The notes below the pieces were generated by a model. That model was not told the origin of the DNA and ran no database searches. It saw nothing but the letters and a program-made list of their open reading frames with translations. Position numbers and translations under genes: made by a program. From Halorubrum rubrum (GTDB taxonomy: Archaea > Halobacteriota > Halobacteria > Halobacteriales > Haloferacaceae): DNA of 64,000 bases. The stretch spans positions 124,001 to 188,000 of the forward strand of contig NZ_JANHDM010000001.1 in NCBI RefSeq assembly GCF_024494685.1, given 5' to 3'. Shown one piece after another: positions 26,173 to 33,200 of this stretch. Within the stretch, counting starts at the first letter, position 1; every line of letters begins with the position of its first letter.

Positions 26173-26478
26173 ATGAGCAGCGCTACGACGGACGTCTCTG
26201 ACGACGGTCCGACTTCGGAGTCGGTCCACGTCGCCCACGGTCGTGACGAGCGACCGCCGAGCCTCGCAGTCGCCGACGCGGTAGCCGACCTCGCCGGCGT
26301 CGATTCCGACGCGCTCGACGAGGAGGCGGGGATCGTCCTGTACGACCACGTCGATCCCGACGCGCTCGACGCGCTCGTTACTCATCGTTCCGACGGCGAC
26401 GTCACGCTCGCGTTCACCGTGGACGAGTACGACGTGCGAGTCGACGCCGACGAGGCCGTCGCCAGACCCGCAAAGTAG
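26173..26478 (+). CDS. HalOD1 output-domain protein
   Basis: 101 aa from ATG 26173 (MSSATTDVSDD); the frame extends 12 codons further but into the TATA box. The HalOD1 fold is visible in PPSLAVADAVADLAGVDSDALDEEAGIVLYDHVDPDALDALVTH and GDVTLAFTVDEYDVRVDADE. HalOD1 is a haloarchaeal domain first described at the end of two-component response regulators; stand-alone copies are common and their biochemical role is unknown. It has its own leaderless promoter and no signalling partner next to it. Confidence 0.85.
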   Translation: MSSATTDVSDDGPTSESVHVAHGRDERPPSLAVADAVADLAGVDSDALDEEAGIVLYDHVDPDALDALVTHRSDGDVTLAFTVDEYDVRVDADEAVARPAK

Positions 26479-26502
26479 CGATCTCCGCGAAACGACGCGA
26501 CC

Positions 26503-27159
26503 TCATTCCCCGTCTGCTCGCCGACGCAGCGCCGCGATCCGGTCCCCGAGCGGGGGTTGGACCTCGAACCACGTCGACCAGTCCCCGGTCTCGGGCTCGA
26601 CGCCGCGTCGTTCCGCGACGCGTTCGAAGGCGTCGGCGACTCGATCGGCCCCCACCGCGTCTGCGGCGCGATCGTCGGCCGCGTACTGGACGCGCCGCCC
26701 CACCCAGAAGGAGGCGAGCCCGATCGCGACGAGCGCGAGAAAGCCGGCGTCGAACGCGATCGTCGCCGTCACGATCGCCGCGAGGACCCCGACGACGACC
26801 GCGACCGCGACGGCACGGAACTCGGCGTAGTACGTCCCGACGCGACCCGCCTCGGCCGCGAGAAGCCCGACGGCGACGTCCTCCTCGAGACCCCCGACGA
26901 CGGCCTCGGTGACGAAGAGCACCCGTCGGCGGGGCGGACCCTTCACCGAGACGTCGATCGCGTCCGGATCGGCGGCCTCCACGATCGCGACCCGGTCGAC
27001 GCCGAGGCCGGCCTCGCGGCGGAGCTCGTCGAGCGCCGCACGCTCGGGATCGGTCGGATCGCGGAGGTCCCGAAACCGGTCGGCCGCGTAGAGCGGCCCG
27101 ATCTCGACGGTGAGGAGCGCGAGAACGGCGACGCCAAGGAGGAAGACGGCCGTGAGCAT
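26503..27159 (-). CDS. Inactive M48 (HtpX-like) membrane protein
   Basis: 218 aa with TM1 at residues 1-20, a cytoplasmic part, then two close TM helices (about 113-150). The order matches HtpX/M48 peptidases: RVLFVTEAVVGGLEEDVAVGLLAAEAGRV aligns with the segment that normally ends in HExxH, but here reads A102-E103-A-G-R106, and the later E-x-x-x-D ligand region reads QYAADDRAAD. All three zinc ligands are missing, so it should not cleave peptides. It may be a regulatory pseudo-protease. It ends 69 bp before the MinD-like gene and is on the same strand. Confidence 0.6.
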   Translation of the reverse strand: MLTAVFLLGVAVLALLTVEIGPLYAADRFRDLRDPTDPERAALDELRREAGLGVDRVAIVEAADPDAIDVSVKGPPRRRVLFVTEAVVGGLEEDVAVGLLAAEAGRVGTYYAEFRAVAVAVVVGVLAAIVTATIAFDAGFLALVAIGLASFWVGRRVQYAADDRAADAVGADRVADAFERVAERRGVEPETGDWSTWFEVQPPLGDRIAALRRRADGE

Positions 27160-27228
27160 CGGGCGATCGTCGGAGGCGTCGCCGGTAAAACCACGCGGTC
27201 TCGCCGGCTGCGGCCGCGACCGCCCCCG

Positions 27229-27879
27229 TCACCGCGGCACGCGACGCGCGAGCTCGCGGACGGCGTCGGCGGCCGCGCTGTCGGGGGCGGCGTCGACGAC
27301 GGGGCGTTCCCCGACGACCGAGCGGCCGACGCGCGGGTCGGCCGGAACGACCGCGGCCGGCGCGCCGAGCGCGTCCGCGATGGCGTCCACGGGCGGCTCC
27401 TCGACGACCCGGTTGACCGCGCAGGCGACGAGCCCGGCGTCGAGCTCGCGCGCCAGCTCGCGGGTCCGGATCGCGTCGGCCAGCGCGAACGCCCGCGGCG
27501 AGACGACCACGAGGCAGGCGTCGGCGACCGCCAGCGGGACGCCCGCGTCGGCGCGCCGGCCCGCCGGGCAGTCGATCACGACCGTCCCGTGCGTCCGTTC
27601 GACGTCCTCGACGGCCTCGGTGAGACGGGTCGGATCGGACGCCCGCGCGCCGGCGAGCGTTCGACCGCAGGGAACCACGGCGACCGGGCCGGGGCGAAGC
27701 GTCTCCGCGACCGACGCGCGGCCGGCGAGCACGTCGTGGAGGTCGGGGCCCCGACCGGCCGGGAGGTCCGCCATGCCGAGGTCGGCGTCGACGACGACCG
27801 CGTCGAGCGCGGCCGCGACGTTGTACGCGAGCGTCGTCTTCCCGACGCCGCCCTTGCCGCCCGCGACGGCAAGGATCAC
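27229..27879 (-). CDS. MinD/ParA-like P-loop ATPase
   Basis: 216 aa starting at GTG 27879. The deviant Walker A motif is KGGVGKTT at residues 9-16, with the two lysines of MinD/ParA proteins, followed by VVVDADLGMADL (switch I) and HGTVVIDCPAG (Walker B/switch II). No C-terminal amphipathic targeting helix like that of bacterial MinD is evident. Haloarchaea have several MinD paralogues that position archaella and chemosensory arrays. It overlaps the upstream gene by 4 nt (GTGA) and is last in the leftward mcm operon, which hints at a chromosome-linked role. Confidence 0.85.
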   Translation of the reverse strand: MILAVAGGKGGVGKTTLAYNVAAALDAVVVDADLGMADLPAGRGPDLHDVLAGRASVAETLRPGPVAVVPCGRTLAGARASDPTRLTEAVEDVERTHGTVVIDCPAGRRADAGVPLAVADACLVVVSPRAFALADAIRTRELARELDAGLVACAVNRVVEEPPVDAIADALGAPAAVVPADPRVGRSVVGERPVVDAAPDSAAADAVRELARRVPR

Positions 27880-28748
27880 GCGAGCCGCTCCAGCGCCTCG
27901 GTCGGCACGTCCGTGCCCTCCGCGCGCGAAGCCAGCGACGCCGCGCGCTCGCTCAGCCGTCGGAGCGCCGCCGCGTCGGCCGCGACGCGCTCCTCGAGGA
28001 TCGCGACCGCCGCCGCGCCGCCGAGACGGTCGACCGCGTCGGTCGCCGTCGCGAGGTCGGCGCCCGTCAGCCGCTCCGCTCGCTCGATGCGCCGCTCGAT
28101 CCGCCCGAGGCGGCGTTCCGCCCGCTCGAGCGGTTCGGCGAGCCCGTCCGCTTCCGACGAAACGGTGGGAGGGTTCTCGAGTTCCGATCGAGAAGCACGA
28201 GGGTCCGTCCCGTCGCCTACGTCATCCACGTCGTCGCCGGCCGGTCCGGAAGGTGGATCATCGTCCTCGATCAGCGGTGCCGCATCGTCCTCGATCAACG
28301 GTGCCTCGACGACGTCGGGGGCGTTCTCCGCGTACTCATCGACGGCTACGGACGGGGTCGTCCCTCCGGAACCGACGAGCGCGTCACGCGGCGGACGATG
28401 GTCGCCGAGGGACCGGACCGCCGCGTCCGCCGTGGCGTCGGGCGCGTCGGCGTCGTCGATCGGGTGAGCGTCCACGATCTCGACCGGCGGGTCGACGGCC
28501 GGCCCGTCGGCCGGCGGAACGACGGCGAACCCGACACCGCGGTGCTCGTCCGGTTCGAGACGGAGCGTCACGCCCGCGGCGTCCCACCCCGCCTCCGGAA
28601 CGCCCGACCGCCGCGGCGGGAGGACCGGCCCCTCGGTCCGGCTCCGGACGCGCACGCGTCGAGGGACGGCGGCGGCGTTGTGGACGCGACAGGCGACGAA
28701 TCGCACGCCGTCCTCGCGTTCGGCGGTCCAGGAGAGATCCACGCTCAT
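27876..28748 (-). CDS. Conserved haloarchaeal protein (DUF7857-like), mcm operon
   Basis: 290 aa. The first 95 residues are beta-rich (DLSWTAEREDGVRFVACRVHNAAAVPRRVRVRSRTEG) and look like a small immunoglobulin-like or C2-like domain. A long acidic proline-rich linker follows (about 95-200), with the repeat APLIEDD. The last 90 residues form a coiled coil (LERAERRLGRIERRIERAERL; AILEERVAADAAALRRLSERAASL). I believe it belongs to DUF7857; function unknown. Immediately upstream of, and overlapping, the MinD-like gene. Confidence 0.7.
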   Translation of the reverse strand: MSVDLSWTAEREDGVRFVACRVHNAAAVPRRVRVRSRTEGPVLPPRRSGVPEAGWDAAGVTLRLEPDEHRGVGFAVVPPADGPAVDPPVEIVDAHPIDDADAPDATADAAVRSLGDHRPPRDALVGSGGTTPSVAVDEYAENAPDVVEAPLIEDDAAPLIEDDDPPSGPAGDDVDDVGDGTDPRASRSELENPPTVSSEADGLAEPLERAERRLGRIERRIERAERLTGADLATATDAVDRLGGAAAVAILEERVAADAAALRRLSERAASLASRAEGTDVPTEALERLA

Positions 28749-28772
28749 GCGCCGGCTGGAGCCGCATCCTAT

Positions 28773-29543
28773 CTAAAGGTCCGGGCGAGTCACGGGAACG
28801 CCGAGGACCGCCTCCGGACGCCTCCCACTCCGCGCATCGAGGGCGGTGGCCGCCGCCGGCTGGAGGGTCACCGGGCCCTCGACGTCCGCGATCCGTATCG
28901 CCGCGAGCGAGGCGGCGAGAGCGGGGCCGTCGTACTCGCTCGGGGTCGCTCCGGCGTCGGCGGGATCGCCTCCCGGAACCGCCGACAACGCCTCGCGGAA
29001 CGCGGGGTACACCTCGAGCGCGAGCTCCGTCCGCGCGTCCCGCCTCCGGTTTTCCAGCCGATCGCGGAGGGCGAGCCGGCGCTCTCGTTCGTCACGCGCC
29101 GCTGCCGCCCGCTCGCGCTCCCGTGCGAGCGTCTGTTCGGCGGCGATCCGGGCGGTCTGCGCCTCGGACAGCTCCGCCGCGGCCGACTCGAGATCGGCGA
29201 GCGCCGCCGCGGGATCGGCGTCGACCGCCCGTCGAGTCCGGACGTCACCGCGGGCGGCCGCGACGCGTTCTTTCAACCGGTCCTCCTCTCCGGTGGCGTC
29301 GGCGAGGCGTCGTCGAGCGCTCTCGAGGTCGACCTCCGGGACCTCGATCGTCGTCAGATCCGCGTAGATCGCCGCGATCTCGTCGGCGACCGACGCTGTC
29401 CGGCCGCGGGAGCGGGCCGCGGCGGCGAGCTCCCGCCGCAGGCTCGTCCCGGTCGGAACCCGACCGAGAACGGCCTCCGGGTTCGGGATCGGTGCGTCGT
29501 GGGAGCCGGCAACCGACTCGCCCTCGATTCCGGGAGCGGTCAC
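28773..29543 (-). CDS. Coiled-coil protein (DUF7856-like), mcm operon
   Basis: 256 aa from GTG 29543, which overlaps the previous stop by 4 nt. Residues about 20-190 are almost entirely helical with heptad-like charge pattern (LASARRRLADATGEEDRLKERVAAARGDVR-type segments; AAAELSEAQTARIAAEQTLARERERAAAARDERERRLALRDRLENRRRDA). A C-terminal globular part ends with GRRPEAVLGVPVTRPDL. Probably an oligomeric scaffold. The longer frame to 29825 is excluded because it overlaps the genuine gene upstream. Confidence 0.7.
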   Translation of the reverse strand: MTAPGIEGESVAGSHDAPIPNPEAVLGRVPTGTSLRRELAAAARSRGRTASVADEIAAIYADLTTIEVPEVDLESARRRLADATGEEDRLKERVAAARGDVRTRRAVDADPAAALADLESAAAELSEAQTARIAAEQTLARERERAAAARDERERRLALRDRLENRRRDARTELALEVYPAFREALSAVPGGDPADAGATPSEYDGPALAASLAAIRIADVEGPVTLQPAAATALDARSGRRPEAVLGVPVTRPDL

Positions 29544-29878
29544 AGCTCTCGGCGTTTCATCACATCCGGATCGGGGTGATCCGTGCCGGCAGCGAACGAC
29601 GCGTACGGCGTCGATCTCGCGTCCCGGTCGGCGTAGGCGCTCGCGGCCTCCCTGATCGCGTCGTCGACGAGCGCGAACTCGTTGAACGGCTCGGTCCGCT
29701 CGATCTGGACGGCGTTCCCGTGTGTCTCGCGGAGCCGTAACGCCAAGAACGCGCCGTAGGCGGTCGCTTCGAGCAGCGCCGCGCGGCCGAACCGCCTGAC
29801 CACCTGATCGTCGTGGCGGCGGCACGCGTTGCGGAGCCCGGTCCGGGCCGCTTCCGAGTACGTCACGACCAGTAACAC
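29540..29878 (-). CDS. Conserved haloarchaeal protein (DUF7855-like), mcm operon
   Basis: 112 aa from GTG 29878 (start reads VLLVVTYSEAARTGLRNACRRHDDQVVRRFGRAALL). Mixed alpha/beta protein with a strand, two helices, FLALRLRETHGNAVQIERTEPFNEF and the tail DHPDPDVMKRREL. No membrane segment or cysteine pair. Located between the mcm-DUF7854 pair and the coiled-coil gene, with GTGA overlap to the latter. Function not known; the family is, as far as I recall, haloarchaea-specific. Confidence 0.7.
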   Translation of the reverse strand: MLLVVTYSEAARTGLRNACRRHDDQVVRRFGRAALLEATAYGAFLALRLRETHGNAVQIERTEPFNEFALVDDAIREAASAYADRDARSTPYASFAAGTDHPDPDVMKRREL

Positions 29879-29962
29879 GACCGTCGGTGCTCGGTTATGG
29901 AATAAATCGTTTCCGAAGGCGGACGGCGATCGGTGGCCCTGATCGCCCGACAGAGGCCGGGC

Positions 29963-30271
29963 TCAGACGCGTTCGAGGTCGAACTCGGGGATATCGCGGT
30001 CCGTCGGAGGATCGGCGTCCCGGAGAGGTTCGATCCCGGCGGCCGCCAGCACTCGCTCGCGCGCCGCCGGCTCGGAGGGTGCGACGACGACGCGTCCGTC
30101 GACCGGCGGGTCGCCGACCGCGCGGAAGACGGCGTCCTCGCCGTCGAACTCCGTCGCGTACGTCCGGAGCACGGCCGCGACGCGACGCTCGGTTTCCGAG
30201 AGGTCCTCCTCGCCGTTCTCGAACGCACGGAGGGCGTCCTCGACGTTCCGTAGCGCGGAGATGCGGTCCAT
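29963..30271 (-). CDS. Conserved haloarchaeal protein (DUF7854-like), next to mcm
   Basis: 102 aa. An N-terminal helix pair (ISALRNVEDALRAFENGEEDLSETERRVAAVLRTYATEF) is followed by a small alpha/beta part (DGRVVVAPSEPAARERVLAAAGIEPL). The ATG at 30271 is adjacent to the last base of the mcm stop codon, so it must be translated from the mcm message. That close link suggests a role in replication, for example in handling MCM or GINS, but this is inference. Confidence 0.7.
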   Translation of the reverse strand: MDRISALRNVEDALRAFENGEEDLSETERRVAAVLRTYATEFDGEDAVFRAVGDPPVDGRVVVAPSEPAARERVLAAAGIEPLRDADPPTDRDIPEFDLERV

Positions 30272-33200
30272 CTACGTCGTCCGCAGGTGGCCCTGCTGTG
30301 GCTCGTACACTTCGCCTTTGGTCCGGAGCTTCTCGATCTCCCCTTCCGCTTTCCCGGGATCCATGCCGATCTCGCCCGCGCGGTCGAGCACCTCGTCGAC
30401 GGGCGCGCCCTCCTCGTACTCCGTCTCGATGTCCGCGATGAGCCCCTTGATGTTCTTGATGCGGTCGCGCTGGCTCTTCGAGGTGCCCGTCTCGACGACG
30501 TCGGCGTCGAATTGGCCCGTCTCCGGGTCGACGCCGATGTCCTGAAGACACGACTCGACGATGTCGGTCGCGCGGTCGGCGTCCTCGCGTTCGACCGTGT
30601 CCGAGAGGCGGACCCGCGCGCTCGCCTCCGAGAGCCGGACGAGCGCCTCCAGCTTCCGGGCGGTGACCGGGACGGGGGCGTCCTCGTCGGCGCCCTTCGC
30701 GCGGAGGTCGACGTAGAACTCCTCGATGAGCTCCTTCGCCTCCTCCGTCATCGTCGGGTAACAGGACCGTTTCGCGTGCGCGACGTACTTCCTGAGCAGT
30801 TCGGCGTCGATGGCCGGGGCGACCTCCTGAGTCACCTCCGCGACCTGGTCCGAGGTGAACTCCGAGGTCGCCAGTTCCTCGCGCTGGGTGTTGAGCTCGC
30901 CCGCGTAGTTCGTCTTGATGATGTGTTTCGCCAGCCGGGAGTCGTGCTCGGGATCCGGCTGGTCGGTCACGGTGAAGATCAGGTCGAACCGCGAGATGAG
31001 CGCCGGCTCCAAATCGATCTGCTCGCCGATCGGCTCGTACTGGTCGAACCGGCCGTACTTCGGGTTCGCCGCGCCGAGCAGCGAGCACCGCGCCTTGAGC
31101 GTGGCGTTGATCCCCGCCTTCGAGACGGAGATCTTCTGCTGTTCGAGCCCCTCGTGCATCGCGGAGCGGTCCGAGGAGTTGTGGACGACCAGCCCGTTCG
31201 CGACGAAGTTGTGCGTCTCCTCCACGGTCAAGTCGTACACCTTCGGCCGTCGTCCATCCTCGATCCGCGTCAGTATCGACCGGAGTTCCGGCTTGACGGC
31301 GTCGACCTCGGCCGCGACGGCCTCACGGAGCTCCGCGAGCCGGTCCGTCTCGACTGCCCCGGACAGCCACCGCGACACGGTCGCCTGGCTCACGTCGAGT
31401 CGCAACGCCACGTCCGCCTGACTGACGCCGTACGCATCGAGCGCGGCCGACAGTTCCGTCCGCGTCTCGCCGACCGGACCGCGGTCGAGCAGCTCACGAG
31501 CACGCTCTTCGACCGTCTCTATCGGTCCCTCGATGACGTCTGCGAGACGCTGTCGGAGTACCTCGCCGCGGTGTTCGGTCGATTCCGGTGGAACGGTTTC
31601 GACCGACTCCACCCGTCGCCACTTCACGTCGCCGCGGACGAACTCGCGAAGGTCCTCGAGGTCGGTCTCCGCGACTTCGGTGAGGACCTCTCGGAGTCGC
31701 TCGATCACCGTTCGACGGACCTCGTCGCACTCGCCCCACGCACGAGAGATCTGCTGTTGGGACGACGCGGTTCCGTCCGCGAGTTCGGACTGCGAGACGT
31801 GGTACCGCCATCGGAGATCCGCGAGCGCCTCCCACGTCGGTTCCTCGTCGAGTCGACGCCGGTCCTCGGCGGCCGTCTCTCGTCGGTCCTCGAACGCCGC
31901 AAGCACCCGACGGGCTCGGTGGAGCGAGACGTTTGCAGCCCCGCTCTCGAAATCGTGGTACGTGACCGCGTTGAGACCGCACTCGCGCTGGTGAAGCCGG
32001 AGCGAATCGCGAGCCCGCACGAGCGCGTCACCGACGTCCGGGATCACGTCGAGGATCGTGCGATCGCCGTCGGCCGAATCGACGACGCGGTCGAGGGCTT
32101 CGGCCTTTCGCGTGGCCGTGAATCCGACGAAACGCCGGAACGCCGCGAGCGAGTCCGCGTCGGTCACCGTGAGGTAGTACACGTCGCGACGTCCGTCTCG
32201 TTCGCGGTGCTGGAGCTGGCTCGACACGCCGAACTGTCGGAGGAGGTTCCGCGTGCCTCGAAGCAGATCCCGGCTCGCCGACGCTATCCGAACGTTTCCG
32301 GCCGACTCGTCGACGTGCCCCTCGCTGTCGGCGAGCGCCCGGACGAACGCCGCCTTCGCCGCGCGGCTTCCGGTCGAAACGAGGGTCGGGAAGCACTTCT
32401 CGTCGTACCGACCGAGGTTCATTCCGGCGTCGAGAACGGCGTCGGCGTGTGCCTTCCCGGTGATACGGACCGTCTCGACGCCACCGTCGCGTTTCTCGCT
32501 CGGCGGACGGACCGGCTCCGCGTCGAACGCTGCCCGCGCTGCGCGTTCGAAGTCATCTAGGAGTTCGTCGTCCGTGTTGGTGAACCGAACGCCGTAGACG
32601 CCCTCGTCGCGGTCGTAGAAGACGTTCCCATCGCCTGAAAGGTACCCGAGAACGCTCGCCATCGAGGCGTCTATTCCGTCGCCATCGACGGATTCGTGGT
32701 CGAGCGGTTCGACGCTTCCGGTGTCGCCCGCCATCGTCGCCGCCCCGGCGCCGTCGGCGGCCTTCGTCGGAACCTCTCGGGGAACGTACACCCAGTCGCC
32801 GTCGTCGAGCGCAGCCGCCTCGCGCTCGACGCGCTCCCCGTCGTCGAGGACGAAGAACGGATGATCGGCCGTCGCGGTCAGCGACTCGCCCGTCTCCATC
32901 GTCACTCGAGTCAGCTCCGACGGTGCGTCGTACTCGTGGACTGCGGAGACCGGTCGCTCGACCAGCTTCCCGTCCTCGTCCATCGTCCAGACGTCGAGGT
33001 CGACGTCGCGGATGTGGCGACCGTTCGAGAGTTCCTCGATGTCGCCGTCCTCGGCGGCCTCCCGCGCGAGTTCGTCGATTCGCTCGACGCGCCCGTCCGC
33101 GAGCGAAACCAGCGTGTCGCCGGTGACGCAGTCCATCTTATCGAGCTCGTCGACTGCGGCGATTCCCTTGTCGGCGAGCACGAGCGCACCGGCCTCGAGC

